64,000 bases of DNA from Nocardia flavorosea (GCF_015477805.1 NZ_JADLQL010000001.1:1612001-1676000), one strand, 5' to 3'; shown: positions 47,915 through 57,346, numbered from the stretch's first letter. Notes: generated by a model not told the origin, from the letters alone. Made by a program: numbers and translations.

Positions 47915-48471
47915 CACGGGCTTCGACGAGCACCCCCGGACAGCTTCGGTTTGCCGGCGCGAAAGCGACGCCGGACCTCCGCGCAACCGCAACCAGGACC
48001 GGGGCCGCGGAACGCAGAGCTGTCCACGAGACGCGGCGACGGTCGGCAGCGGTCTGTTCGAACAGTCGGCTCGGAGGAGACCGGTGAGGTCCGTGCGACG
48101 CCGGCCGGTCGGGCATGCATTCCGTTCTCGGACGGCGCTGCACGTCAGAGGGTCCGATCCGGGCCTTCGCCATCGGCCGCGCAACGCGTGCACACGGCGG
48201 GTTCGCACGAATGCAGCCCTTCGGTACGACCGCGACCATTCCGGCCCGGCCACGGTGTCCGACCGTATACAGGCGACGCGATGACGCGTTTACCTCGGCG
48301 AGTTCCATCGTGCTGGACGCCGGACCATATGGCTGCATGCGATCCACTTCCGTCCGCCTCGCCCACCGAAGCGCGGGCCCCCGTGCACGGCGTCGCGAAT
48401 CGCAGCGGGCGGCGCGTCGATTCGCAGGCGGCTGCGGCGGGCCGGGTACCCGGAAAGTAGGCTCGCACCTT
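47915..48471. other. Intergenic region, promoter of cysG only
   Basis: 557 bp between yaaA and cysG. A -10-like TAGGCT at 48458-48463 ends eight bases before the cysG GTG, suggesting a very short or absent leader. Otherwise no gene or repeat is recognised. Confidence 0.4.
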
Positions 48472-49743
48472 GTGCCGAATACGTCAGCCGATACCGACCA
48501 CCTTGCCTCCGGGGATTCGAACTACCTGGTGGGACTCGATCTGAGCGGACGGCGAGTTGTCGTCGTCGGCGGCGGCTCCGTGGCACAGCGCCGGCTGGGG
48601 CTGCTCATCGCCTCGGGTGCCGTGGTGGAAGTGATCTCGCGGGAGGCCACGCCGGCGGTGGAGGGGATGGCGACCGGCGGCCGGATCACACTCACGCTGC
48701 GCGATTACACCGACGGTGACCTCGACGGCGCCTGGTACGCGATTGCCTGTACCGACGATCCGGAGACCAACGCCGCGGTCGTCGCGGAGGCGACGCGACG
48801 GCGGATCTTCTGTGTGCGCGCCGACCACGCCCAATCCGGTACGGCGGTCACCCCCGCCACCGCCCGCTACGACGGGATGACCTTGGGGGTTCTCGCCGGC
48901 GGCCGGCACCGGCGTTCGGCTGCCGTGCGTACCGCCCTGCTGGAGGCGCTGCAGTCGGGTGTGGTGACCGACGATGCGACCCCGATGACGCCGGGGGTCG
49001 CGCTGGTCGGCGGCGGGCCCGGCGATCCGGACCTGATCACCGTCCGGGGCCGGCGGCTGCTGGCACGTGCCGATCTGGTGGTCGCCGACCGGCTCGCACC
49101 GCCCGAACTGCTCGCCGAGCTCGGGCCGGATGTGGAAGTCGTGGACGCCGCCAAGATCCCGTACGGACGGGCGATGGCCCAGGATGCGATCAACGCGGCG
49201 CTCGTGGAGGGGGCGCGGGCGGGGAAGTTCGTGGTCCGGCTCAAGGGCGGCGACCCCTACGTGTTCGGACGCGGTTACGAAGAACTCGAAGCGTGCGTCG
49301 ACGCCGGGGTCCCGGTGACCGTGGTTCCCGGCGTGACCAGTCCCATCTCGGTGCCGGCCGCGGCCGGGATCCCGGTCACCCATCGGGGCGTCACACACGA
49401 GTTCGTGGTGGTGAGCGGCCATATCCCGCCGGATCACCCCGATTCCCTGGTGGACTGGCCCGCGCTGGCCCGCCTGCGCGGCACGCTCGTCCTGATGATG
49501 GCGGTGGAACGGATCGAGCAGTTCGCCACGGTTCTGCGGGCCGGCGGCCGCCCGGCCGATACTCCCGCCACCGTGATCCAGGAGGGCACGCTGCGTGGTC
49601 AGCGGGTGCTGCGCGCGACCCTCGCGGATGTCGCCGAACAGGTCCGGTCGGCGGGGATCCGGCCGCCGGCGATCATTGTGATCGGGCCCACCGCCGGGTT
49701 CACCGCCGCCCCGATCACCGACGCTACCGGTCGGTTACAGTGA
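48472..49743 (+). CDS. cysG: Siroheme synthase (precorrin-2 dehydrogenase + uroporphyrinogen methyltransferase)
   Basis: 423 residues from GTG 48472. The N-terminal Rossmann domain (GRRVVVVGGGSVAQRRLGLL) is the precorrin-2 dehydrogenase/ferrochelatase part (1-175). The C-terminal SUMT part begins ALVGGGPGDPDLITVRG and includes LKGGDPYVFGRGYEE and PVTHRGVTHEFVVVSGH. It methylates uroporphyrinogen III and oxidises precorrin-2, giving siroheme and the entry to corrins. It matches Rv2847c and is followed 6 bp later by the EfpA-like pump. Confidence 0.95.
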   Translation: MPNTSADTDHLASGDSNYLVGLDLSGRRVVVVGGGSVAQRRLGLLIASGAVVEVISREATPAVEGMATGGRITLTLRDYTDGDLDGAWYAIACTDDPETNAAVVAEATRRRIFCVRADHAQSGTAVTPATARYDGMTLGVLAGGRHRRSAAVRTALLEALQSGVVTDDATPMTPGVALVGGGPGDPDLITVRGRRLLARADLVVADRLAPPELLAELGPDVEVVDAAKIPYGRAMAQDAINAALVEGARAGKFVVRLKGGDPYVFGRGYEELEACVDAGVPVTVVPGVTSPISVPAAAGIPVTHRGVTHEFVVVSGHIPPDHPDSLVDWPALARLRGTLVLMMAVERIEQFATVLRAGGRPADTPATVIQEGTLRGQRVLRATLADVAEQVRSAGIRPPAIIVIGPTAGFTAAPITDATGRLQ

Positions 49744-49749
49744 CCCACT

Positions 49750-51231
49750 GTGCTCGATAACCCCCCAGCCGCGAAGTACCCGGTGACGAAGCGGGCCTTC
49801 GGTCTCGCCATCCTCGTCCTGAGCGGTTTGCAGCTGATGGTGGTGCTGGACGGCACGGTGGTGATCCTGGCCCTGCCGCGGCTTCAGGAGGAGATGGGCC
49901 TGTCCAGTTCCGGCAGCGCCTGGACCATCACGGCCTACGGCCTGCCGTTCGCGGGTCTGATGCTGCTCGGCGGGCGAATCGGTGATTCGTTCGGACGCCG
50001 GCGCATGTTCATCGCCGGTGTCGGCCTGTTCACGCTCGCCTCGCTGCTGTGCGGGCTGGCGCAGGACGAATTGATGCTGATCATCGCGCGCGCCGTCCAG
50101 GGCACCGGCGCCGCACTGGCCGCGCCGACCGCATTCGCCCTGGTAGCCAGCACTTTCGCTCCGGGCAAGGTACGGAACCAGGCGTTCGCGATCTTCGGGT
50201 CGATGGTGGCGCTGGGGTCGGTCGGCGGGCTGGTGATCGGTGGTGCGCTCACCGAGGCCAGCTGGCGCTGGATCTTCCTCATCAATGTGCCGATCGGCGC
50301 ACTGATCGTGATCGGCGCGCTGGCCGCGCTACGCGATACCGGCCATCAGCGGCTGACCCTCGATGTGCGGGGCGCTTTCCTGGGCACACTGGCCTGTGCC
50401 CTGATCGTCTTCGGCGCCACCGAAGGGCCGGAACTCGGCTGGGACAGCCCCTATGTCTACGGCGCGCTGATCGCCGGGGCGGTCCTGCTCCCGGTATTCG
50501 TGTTCGCGGAACGGTATGTCGACAACCCGCTGCTGCCGTGGTCGCTGTTCGACAGCCGTGACCGGGTCGCCACCTTCGTGGTCATCCTGCTGGCCAGCGG
50601 CGTGCTCGGCGCCACCACCTATTTCGCCGGGCTGTTCGTGCAGAACGTGGTGGGTTACAGCCCGCTGGTGGCAGGTGTCTCGTTCATTCCGTTCACCCTC
50701 GGTGTCGGCGTCGGCAGCGCGATCGCCACCAAGCTGGCAATGCATATCGCACCGCGGTGGCTGCTGGTGGGAGCCGCCGTGGTGCTGGTGGCCGGGCTGG
50801 GCTACGGCTCGACGCTGGACGGCGGCGTCGGCTACTGGACCACGCTGCTGCCGCTGTTCCTGGTGATCGGCTTCGGCATCGGTATCGCCATGGTGCTGAT
50901 TCCGCTGTGCGTCCTGGTCGGGGTGCCGCCGGACGAGATCGGGCCGCTGTCGGCGATCGGCCAGATGTTCCTCAATCTCGGTACGCCCATCGCCATCGGA
51001 GTACTGACCCCGCTCGCTGCCTCCCGGACCCTCTCCGAAGGCGGCACCACCGGCAAACCCGCCCAGATGACTCCCGCGGAGATCACCGCGCTCGGCGACG
51101 GGTACACACTGGCCATGTTCGTGGCCGCCTGCGGTGCGCTGCTCGTCGGCCTGATCGCGCTGACCCTGCGCTACACCGCCGCGGAAGTGGCCCGCGCCCA
51201 GCACGCCCAGGACGAAGCCCAGGCCGCCTGA
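49750..51231 (+). CDS. efpA: MFS drug transporter (EfpA-like, DHA2)
   Basis: 493 residues with fourteen membrane segments. Motif A (GGRIGDSFGRRRMF), the first-helix VVLDGTVVILALPRLQEEM and the DHA2 motif C-like LGSVGGLVIGGALTEAS are present. M. tuberculosis efpA (Rv2846c) lies between proS and cysG, so place and type agree. EfpA proteins are proton-coupled lipid or drug exporters. GTG start 6 bp after cysG. Confidence 0.85.
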   Translation: MLDNPPAAKYPVTKRAFGLAILVLSGLQLMVVLDGTVVILALPRLQEEMGLSSSGSAWTITAYGLPFAGLMLLGGRIGDSFGRRRMFIAGVGLFTLASLLCGLAQDELMLIIARAVQGTGAALAAPTAFALVASTFAPGKVRNQAFAIFGSMVALGSVGGLVIGGALTEASWRWIFLINVPIGALIVIGALAALRDTGHQRLTLDVRGAFLGTLACALIVFGATEGPELGWDSPYVYGALIAGAVLLPVFVFAERYVDNPLLPWSLFDSRDRVATFVVILLASGVLGATTYFAGLFVQNVVGYSPLVAGVSFIPFTLGVGVGSAIATKLAMHIAPRWLLVGAAVVLVAGLGYGSTLDGGVGYWTTLLPLFLVIGFGIGIAMVLIPLCVLVGVPPDEIGPLSAIGQMFLNLGTPIAIGVLTPLAASRTLSEGGTTGKPAQMTPAEITALGDGYTLAMFVAACGALLVGLIALTLRYTAAEVARAQHAQDEAQAA

Positions 51232-51333
51232 TCGCGGGTATCCGGCACCGCCGGGCCGGGTACTGATCCCGTCGTCCGGCACGGGTGTCCGGCCGGGCGA
51301 ATCGGGACCGGCGCGAACCCGGCGGTTTCCGTC

Positions 51334-51744
51334 CTACAGACGTCCGGTGATCTTGTTCGGCGTAATGCGTACGACCACCCGGGGACCGTCGTTCACGGCA
51401 TCGGGATTGAAATCGGCATAGTCCTTGCCGGTGTATTTCCGGGAGATCCGGTTTCCGACGAGCAGTTCGGGATCGGGCGTCAGGGTGGCGGTGCCTTTGA
51501 CCTCGGCGTACAGGTACGGATTGTCCGGCGCGGTGATCAGCACCGAGATCCGCGGATCGCGAGCGAGATTCTTGCCCTGTACGCGATCGGTGGTGGTGGA
51601 GTACAGCAGGTCGTCGCCGTCGCGGATCAGCCAGGTGACGGTGAGGTGCGGATGCCCGTCCCGGCCCACGGTGGCCACGGTGACGAACAAACGGTTCTCG
51701 TCGATATGCTTCTTCAGGGTATCCGGCAGCGAAAGTGTGCTCAT
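51334..51744 (-). CDS. PPOX-class flavin/F420-dependent protein
   Basis: 136 residues from ATG 51744 (MSTLSLPDTLKKHIDENRLF); an ATG at 51777 would add eleven residues. The split beta-barrel shows VATVGRDGHPHLTVTWLIRD and STTTDRVQGKNLARDPRISV, the cofactor phosphate-binding segments of F420-dependent pyridoxamine-oxidase-like proteins. It ends VVRITPNKITGRL. It may reduce a small molecule using F420H2, as several mycobacterial homologues do. Confidence 0.85.
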   Translation of the reverse strand: MSTLSLPDTLKKHIDENRLFVTVATVGRDGHPHLTVTWLIRDGDDLLYSTTTDRVQGKNLARDPRISVLITAPDNPYLYAEVKGTATLTPDPELLVGNRISRKYTGKDYADFNPDAVNDGPRVVVRITPNKITGRL

Positions 51745-51783
51745 AGCCACGAGTAACCGGTTTCGCCCGGTGATCATTCCGGA

Positions 51784-52461
51784 TCAGCCGGGCGGGGCGG
51801 CCGCCAGCCGTGCGAGCAGCACCGCGATCAGCCCGGACTCCTGGGTTTGGCCGCTGATCATCTCCCGGGCAACCTGTTTCACCACGCCGCCGGTGAGCAT
51901 TGCGTCGGCGACCCGGGCCATGGCGATACCGCCGTCGTGGTGGGCCTGCATGAGTTCCAGGAACAGCATCGAGGCGGCGCGACCGCGCGCCGCGGACAGC
52001 GCGTCGAGCTGGTCCTGGGTGGCCATACCGGGCATGGTCGTCGCCTGCCCGGTATGGCGGTCGTGCGCACTGTTGCCGTCATATGCGCTGTGGCTATCGG
52101 GTCCACTGTGGCCGTGGTGCGCTGCCGCGGGCATCCAGCCCATCGGATCGGAGTTGGCCGCCGGTGCACCGGCCATCCGCAGCCAGCCCAGCAACGTGCC
52201 GATTTCGGCCCGCTGGGTGTCGTCGATCTGCTGGGCCAGGCCCAGGACGGCGGGGTCGGCGCCGGGGTCGAGCCGTTGCACCATGATCAGTGCCTGATGG
52301 TGATGCGCGGCCATATCCTGTACGAAGCCCAGTTCGATGTCGGAAAGTATTTCCCGAGGCGCGGGGTCGTCTACGAACAGTGGTCGTATCGCCGCGCCGA
52401 GCACCAGGAGTACTACGGCCGCGACAGAATATGCGGCGGCCTCGTGCAGACGTTTCACCAC
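51784..52461 (-). CDS. DUF305 membrane-anchored His/Met-rich protein
   Basis: About 225 residues if started at GTG 52461; a GTG at 52467 or 52458 is also possible. One N-terminal membrane helix (AAYSVAAVVLLVLGAA) anchors an exported helical bundle of the DUF305 type: DMAAHHHQALIMVQ and ELMQAHHDGGIAMAR are the two His-rich family motifs. A His/Asp/Ser-rich loop (HHGHSGPDSHSAYDG) sits between them. Copper or other metal binding is likely from these residues but not proven. Confidence 0.8.
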   Translation of the reverse strand: MVKRLHEAAAYSVAAVVLLVLGAAIRPLFVDDPAPREILSDIELGFVQDMAAHHHQALIMVQRLDPGADPAVLGLAQQIDDTQRAEIGTLLGWLRMAGAPAANSDPMGWMPAAAHHGHSGPDSHSAYDGNSAHDRHTGQATTMPGMATQDQLDALSAARGRAASMLFLELMQAHHDGGIAMARVADAMLTGGVVKQVAREMISGQTQESGLIAVLLARLAAAPPG

Positions 52462-52792
52462 CGGCACCCGCTCTGCTCGCCGGTGTCCGAGGGCACCGGG
52501 TCCGGCACTGCCGGAAACCCGCGACGGATCGGCACGACCATCACCACCTCCTGCACAGTCCCGGCCGGCGGAGTTTCCGGGGCCGCTGCGGCGATTATCG
52601 TCGGCGCATGCCGCCCATGAGGCCGATACCGGTGATCGGGCGGCTCGGCGATCGGCACGATTCATCTCCGCGCCCGACTGAAACGCGTTACAGTCTGCGG
52701 CACGCGGGCGGCCGGACTCCCCGAGACCACCAGCGCTCGAGCCGATCCGAGCCGATCCGCGCACCGTGGCCCACGGCGTCAGGAGGACGATG
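52462..52792. other. Divergent intergenic region
   Basis: 331 bp between the DUF305 and phosphotransferase genes. It should hold both promoters, but I could not assign them. The AGGAGG at 52781-52786 fixes the start of the downstream gene. Confidence 0.4.
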
Positions 52793-53923
52793 ATGCCCGA
52801 TGAGATAGACCCCACCGAGCATCTGCAGCTCACCACCAGCGAACGCGATCTGGACACCCTCGCCACCCAGCTCACCGGCTGGTTACAGGCACGGGTGGCC
52901 GCCGACGAGCCGCCGGTGATCGAATCCCTGAGCCGGCCCCTGTCCGGTGGGCTGTCCAGCGCCTCGGTCCTGTTCGACGCGAGATGGGAATCCGCGGGTG
53001 AACCGCGGTCGGGATCCTACGTCGCCAGGATGGTGCCGGAAGCCGGGGCGTTCCCCGTGTTCCGAGACTACGACCTGCCGCTGCAGTACCGGATCATCGG
53101 CGAGATCGCCGCCCACACCGATGTGCCGGTCCCGCCGCTGCGCTGGCTGGAAACCGACGAAACGATCTGCGGTACACCGTTCTTCGTCATGGATCGGGTC
53201 GCGGGTCGCATCCCCGGCGACAATCCCCCGTATGTGTTCGCCGGCTGGCTCTACGATTCGACACCCGCCCATCGGGCCGAGCTGACCCGCAACACCCTCG
53301 ACGTATTGGCCCGGATCCACGCGATCACCGAACCGGCCCGGCGTTTTCCGGAGCTCGACGGCCCCGGCCCGGCGCTGCGCCGCCACCTCGCCGCCCAGCG
53401 CGATTGGTACCGGTGGGCGCTGGCGGACGACGGATTCGAGATTCCGTTGATCGAGCGGGCCTTCGACCGGCTCGAACACAATTTTCCGGACGATCCGGGC
53501 CCGGATGTCCTGAGCTGGGGCGACGCCCGGCCCGGCAACATCATCTACGACGGTTGCACACCGATCGCGGTGCTGGACTGGGAAATGGCGGCGCTGGGCC
53601 CGCGGGAACTGGACCTGGCCTGGATGATCTTCCTGCACAGGTTCTTCCAGGACATCGCCACGGGTTTCGATATGCCCGGGTTGCCCGATTTCCTGCGCCG
53701 CGACGACGTGGTCGCACAGTACGAACAGCTGACCGGCCATACCGTACGTGACCTGGACTTCCACCTCACCTACGCCGCGCTGCGGCACGCGATCGTGATG
53801 GCCCGCATCAAACGCCGGATGATCCATATGGGTGAAGACACCGCACCCGCCGACCGGGACGACTACATCATGCATCGGGCCACCCTGGAGGCCATGCTCG
53901 ACGGCACCTACGGATGGGATTGA
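52793..53923 (+). CDS. Aminoglycoside-phosphotransferase-fold kinase
   Basis: 376 residues from ATG 52793, six bases behind AGGAGG. APH fold: SRPLSGGLSSASVLFDARW (nucleotide loop), ETICGTPFFVMDRVAGRI, catalytic SWGDARPGNIIYDG and metal-binding AVLDWEMAALGPRELDLAW. The catalytic motif has Trp-Gly-Asp where most APH proteins have His-Gly-Asp; this form is also known in acyl-CoA-dehydrogenase-linked phosphotransferases. It probably phosphorylates a hydroxylated small molecule. The next gene begins one base after its stop. Confidence 0.85.
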   Translation: MPDEIDPTEHLQLTTSERDLDTLATQLTGWLQARVAADEPPVIESLSRPLSGGLSSASVLFDARWESAGEPRSGSYVARMVPEAGAFPVFRDYDLPLQYRIIGEIAAHTDVPVPPLRWLETDETICGTPFFVMDRVAGRIPGDNPPYVFAGWLYDSTPAHRAELTRNTLDVLARIHAITEPARRFPELDGPGPALRRHLAAQRDWYRWALADDGFEIPLIERAFDRLEHNFPDDPGPDVLSWGDARPGNIIYDGCTPIAVLDWEMAALGPRELDLAWMIFLHRFFQDIATGFDMPGLPDFLRRDDVVAQYEQLTGHTVRDLDFHLTYAALRHAIVMARIKRRMIHMGEDTAPADRDDYIMHRATLEAMLDGTYGWD

Positions 53924-53924
53924 A

Positions 53925-55055
53925 ATGAGCGAAACCACCGCCCACACACCCGCTTCGACCCCGGGGCCGCTGGACGAATATCCGATCCACCAGACTCCGC
54001 TGCCCATCGCGCGCGCCGCCACCAGCGACCGCAACTTCTACGACCGCAGCTATTTCAACGCGCACAACGGGGACGGCGCCCTCATGCTGGTCACCGGTTT
54101 CGGCGTATATCCCAATCTGGGTGTCGTCGACGCCTACGCGGCGTTGCGCCGCGGTGACGAGATCACCTCCGTACGTTTCTCCGACGCCCGGACCGACCGC
54201 AGTCTGGACCTGGCGGTGGGCGGATACCGGATCGAGGTGGTCGAGCCGCTGCACAAGATCCGGGTGTGCTGCGACCACGACGAACTCGGCCTGGACCTCA
54301 CCTGGACGGGCTCGTTCCCCGCCGTCCAGGAACAGCCCCATGTGATGCTCGCCGGCAACCGTCCGACACTGGACGCCTCTCGTTTCGCGCAGGTCGGCTC
54401 GTGGTCCGGCACGATTTCACTGGCCGGCGAGGATATCGCGGTCGACCCGGACGTGTGGATGGGCACCCGTGACCGGTCGTGGGGTATCCGGCCCGTCGGC
54501 GAGGCCGAACCCCCGGGTCGCGCCGCAACCGAAGGCACCGGCGGTTTCTGGTGGCTCTACGTACCGCTGCGTTTCGACGATTTCGCGGTGGTGGTGATCC
54601 TGCAGGAGAACCCGGACGGCTACCGCACCCTCAACGATGCGGTGCGGGTGTTCCCGGACGGTTCGGTCGAACAACTGGGCTGGCCGCACCTCACCATCGA
54701 CTACCGGTCCGGCACCCGCCACCCGGAGGCCGCGACCCTGGAACTGCGGACCTCCGACGGGAAGCCGCTGACCATCGATATCCGCACCGTCACCGGGATC
54801 CCCCTGCACATCGGATGCGGTTACGGCGGTGATCCGGACTGGCAGCACGGCCAGTGGAAGGGTCGCGACTGGTCGTGGGCGAACCGCTACGACCTGACCG
54901 ACCCCGCGGTCGCCGGCCGGATCCCGTGGGGCGTCACCGACCACATCGCCCACGCTCGCTGTGGCGACGCCGAGGGCTGGGGTCTGTTCGAACACGCCAG
55001 CGTCGGCCGCCACGACCCCACCGGTTTCACGGACCTGCTGTCGGTCGCGCCCTGA
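53925..55055 (+). CDS. Uncharacterised protein with RDRSWG motif, partner of the phosphotransferase
   Basis: 376 residues starting MSETTAHTPASTPGPLDEYP. It is rich in beta strands and Trp, with YPNLGVVDAYAALRRGDEI, a central GTRDRSWGIRPVG and WLYVPLRFDDFAVVVILQEN. The RDRSWG segment occurs in uncharacterised actinobacterial proteins of AttH/CrtC-like (lipocalin-type) character. One base separates it from the phosphotransferase gene, so both act in one process. The family name cannot be fixed from memory, and a ligand-binding or lyase role is a guess. Confidence 0.6.
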   Translation: MSETTAHTPASTPGPLDEYPIHQTPLPIARAATSDRNFYDRSYFNAHNGDGALMLVTGFGVYPNLGVVDAYAALRRGDEITSVRFSDARTDRSLDLAVGGYRIEVVEPLHKIRVCCDHDELGLDLTWTGSFPAVQEQPHVMLAGNRPTLDASRFAQVGSWSGTISLAGEDIAVDPDVWMGTRDRSWGIRPVGEAEPPGRAATEGTGGFWWLYVPLRFDDFAVVVILQENPDGYRTLNDAVRVFPDGSVEQLGWPHLTIDYRSGTRHPEAATLELRTSDGKPLTIDIRTVTGIPLHIGCGYGGDPDWQHGQWKGRDWSWANRYDLTDPAVAGRIPWGVTDHIAHARCGDAEGWGLFEHASVGRHDPTGFTDLLSVAP

Positions 55056-55067
55056 GACAGGCCGCCG

Positions 55068-55251
55068 AGCGCAACGCATCCGAACCGGCATCGCCGGGTC
55101 CTCGGCCGGCTCGTCGGCGATTACTATGCGACGGGGAACCCTGATGCCCGACGCACATCTCGCAGCTCTGGCAATCCAGCACGGTGTGGCGGGCTGTTCC
55201 TTCGACACCGACTTCGCACGGTTTCCCGAGGTCGGGTGGATCAACCCGGTG
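55068..55251 (+). pseudogene. VapC (PIN-domain) toxin remnant with frameshift
   Basis: The last 36 codons (from 55144) read MPDAHLAALAIQHGVAGCSF and continue DTDFARFPEVGWINPV, the C terminus of VapC-type PIN ribonucleases, including the Asp residues of the active site (DAHLAALA, DTDF). The 5' part, ending YYATGN, lies in another frame. One extra C in the run at 55139-55141 breaks it, since restoring frame gives ATGNLMPDAHLAALA. No N-terminal half, no antitoxin and no own stop codon remain, so this is a dead fragment. Confidence 0.75.
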
Positions 55252-55654
55252 CATCGGCTATCTCCTCCGCGCCGCGGGTGGCGGCCGCCGCGATCACCAC
55301 ACCCGAGACCACTCGCCGCGGCACGAGGAGCGGACCGGCGGCGGACAACATCGCCGCGGCTTCGGCGACACCCGGAATGCCGAATACCCGCACCACCCGC
55401 TCGGACGGGTTCGGCACCGGGACATTCGCGAGCTGCGCGGGAGTGAACCCGTGCAGCGGCACACCCAATATCTCGGCGGCCCGGCGCAGTCCCGGTTCGC
55501 CGGCGCGCCGGTCGAGGGTCGCCAGGCAGGTGATCCGCGCACCGGGCAATGCCGTGTCCAACGCCGCCAGGATGTGATCGGCGCAGCGGCCGGGGCGCAG
55601 TCCCAGCCCGACCGCGAGGCCGGGTGCCGACGCGACGGTATCCGGGAAGGTCAC
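55241..55654 (-). CDS. CobE/CbiG C-terminal-domain protein of cobalamin synthesis
   Basis: 137 residues from GTG 55654, overlapping the cobB stop as GTGA. GLAVGLGLRPGRCADHILAA at the start and RAAEILGVPLHGFTPAQLAN recall CobE, a single-domain homologue of the CbiG C terminus. Its biochemical role in corrin synthesis is not settled in any organism I know. Coupling to cobB places it in the corrin operon. Confidence 0.82.
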   Translation of the reverse strand: MTFPDTVASAPGLAVGLGLRPGRCADHILAALDTALPGARITCLATLDRRAGEPGLRRAAEILGVPLHGFTPAQLANVPVPNPSERVVRVFGIPGVAEAAAMLSAAGPLLVPRRVVSGVVIAAAATRGAEEIADAPG

Positions 55655-57300
55655 CGGCCGGTCGCGGTGGCACCCGCACACCGGTGAGTACGTGCGGCGG
55701 AAACAAACCGGTGCACGGCGACCGGGTTCCCTGCCGGATGGGTGTGCAGATAGGAGGCGTGCACCTGGTACACGAGGGCCCCTTCCCTGATCTGTTCTCT
55801 GCCCGCGCGCCAGGCCCAGGCGGACACCCGGCTACCGGTGGTGACGAGGCGAGTGCGATGGAATTCGTGGCCCAGTACCCGCTCGCCCGCCCGCCACAGC
55901 GGTGAATCGGCCAGGGCGACGGCCTCCCGGTACCCCAGGGTCAGACGCGGACCGAATTCGGCGACCGCATCGAGGACACCCGCCATCGGGTGGCCGTCCA
56001 ACGATGCGGCGAGATAGAGCAGACCCGCGCATTCGGCATGTACGGGCAGCCCGGCCCGCGCCTGTTCGGCCACCGCGGCCCGTAACTCGGCATTGCCGGC
56101 GAGCGCTTCCGCGTGTTCCTCCGGAAACCCGCCCGGTAGCACCAGACCGGCGGCATCGGCGGGCAGCGGATCGTGCAGCGGATCGAACACCACGACCTCC
56201 CCTCCGGCGGCGGTGAGCAGTTCCCGATGCTCGGCGTAACCGAACGTGAACGCGGGACCACCCGCGACGGCGATCACCGGCTTCGGTTCTCCCGCAACCG
56301 AAACCGCACCGGCTCCGCCCGGCCGGTCATCCCTCTCCGGCACCCCGATCCCGCCGCCGCGCGCCGCAGCCGGCCCGGACGGACCGGGTACGGCGGCCGT
56401 TCCGGCCGGCACTCCGGCCACACCGGCGCCGGGCCCCCGCTCCGCGGCTGCCCCGGGTACGGCAGCCACGCCGAGGCCGGCTGTATCTCCTGTCGCGCCC
56501 GAACCCGGCGACCCGTCCTCGGTGGCTCCCTGAACAGGGTTCGCGATGGTGTCGGCCGCCTGCACCGGATCCCATACTGTGCCCGACCTCGGAACGACAG
56601 CGAGAGCCGCGACAGCGGACAGTTCGATATGGCGGGCGGCCAAGTCCGTCATCGCATCCACCGCCCGCAGCGCGGCGCGACCGTGTTCCACCGCGGGGAT
56701 CAAGCCGAGATGCCGGGACGGCACCTCCAGTTCGGCCAGCCGGGGCAGTGCGCCGAGCACGGGTAATCCGACCCGATCGCAGGCGGCCCGCAGCACCTGC
56801 TCGTGCCGTTCGCTGCCGACCCGGTTCAGGATCACCCCGCCCAGCCGGACCCCGGAGTCGAAGGTCGCGAACCCGTGCAGCAGGGCTGCCAGGCTCTGAC
56901 TGTGCCCGCGCGCGTCCACGACGAGAATCACCGGCAGGCCGAGCAGACCGGCGACCTGTGCGGTGGATCCTTCCGCGACGGGGTCGGCGGACCGGTCGTC
57001 GATCCGGCCGTCGAACAATCCCATAACCCCCTCGACCACCGCGAGATCGCAGTCGCGGGATCCGTGGCGGTACAGCGGCGCGATCCGGTCCCGGCCGACC
57101 AGCACCGGATCGAGGTTGCGACCGGGCCGGCCGGCGGCCAGACCGTGGTAGCCGGGGTCGATGTAGTCCGGCCCCACCTTGAACGGCGCGACCCGATGAC
57201 CGGCTCGGCGTAACGCGCCGATAAGGCCGGTGGCGACCGTGGTCTTACCGCTGCCGGACGCAGGCGCGGCGAGGACGATCCCGGCGGCGCCGGTGCTCAT
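55651..57300 (-). CDS. cobB: Cobyrinate a,c-diamide synthase
   Basis: 549 residues from ATG 57300. The N-terminal ATP-binding domain has APASGSGKTTVATGL (P-loop) and FKVGPDYIDPGYH. The C-terminal glutamine amidotransferase domain has the triad Cys in PVHAECAGLLYL and the His of LGHEFHRT. It amidates carboxylates a and c of the corrin ring using glutamine and ATP. Odd: about 80 residues of Gly/Ala/Pro-rich spacer (about 250-335) separate the domains, longer than usual. In Rv2848c position. Confidence 0.93.
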   Translation of the reverse strand: MSTGAAGIVLAAPASGSGKTTVATGLIGALRRAGHRVAPFKVGPDYIDPGYHGLAAGRPGRNLDPVLVGRDRIAPLYRHGSRDCDLAVVEGVMGLFDGRIDDRSADPVAEGSTAQVAGLLGLPVILVVDARGHSQSLAALLHGFATFDSGVRLGGVILNRVGSERHEQVLRAACDRVGLPVLGALPRLAELEVPSRHLGLIPAVEHGRAALRAVDAMTDLAARHIELSAVAALAVVPRSGTVWDPVQAADTIANPVQGATEDGSPGSGATGDTAGLGVAAVPGAAAERGPGAGVAGVPAGTAAVPGPSGPAAARGGGIGVPERDDRPGGAGAVSVAGEPKPVIAVAGGPAFTFGYAEHRELLTAAGGEVVVFDPLHDPLPADAAGLVLPGGFPEEHAEALAGNAELRAAVAEQARAGLPVHAECAGLLYLAASLDGHPMAGVLDAVAEFGPRLTLGYREAVALADSPLWRAGERVLGHEFHRTRLVTTGSRVSAWAWRAGREQIREGALVYQVHASYLHTHPAGNPVAVHRFVSAARTHRCAGATATGR

Positions 57301-57346
57301 CACGGTAGACCCGCGCGCGACAGTGACCACCGGTGGCCGGTATGGC

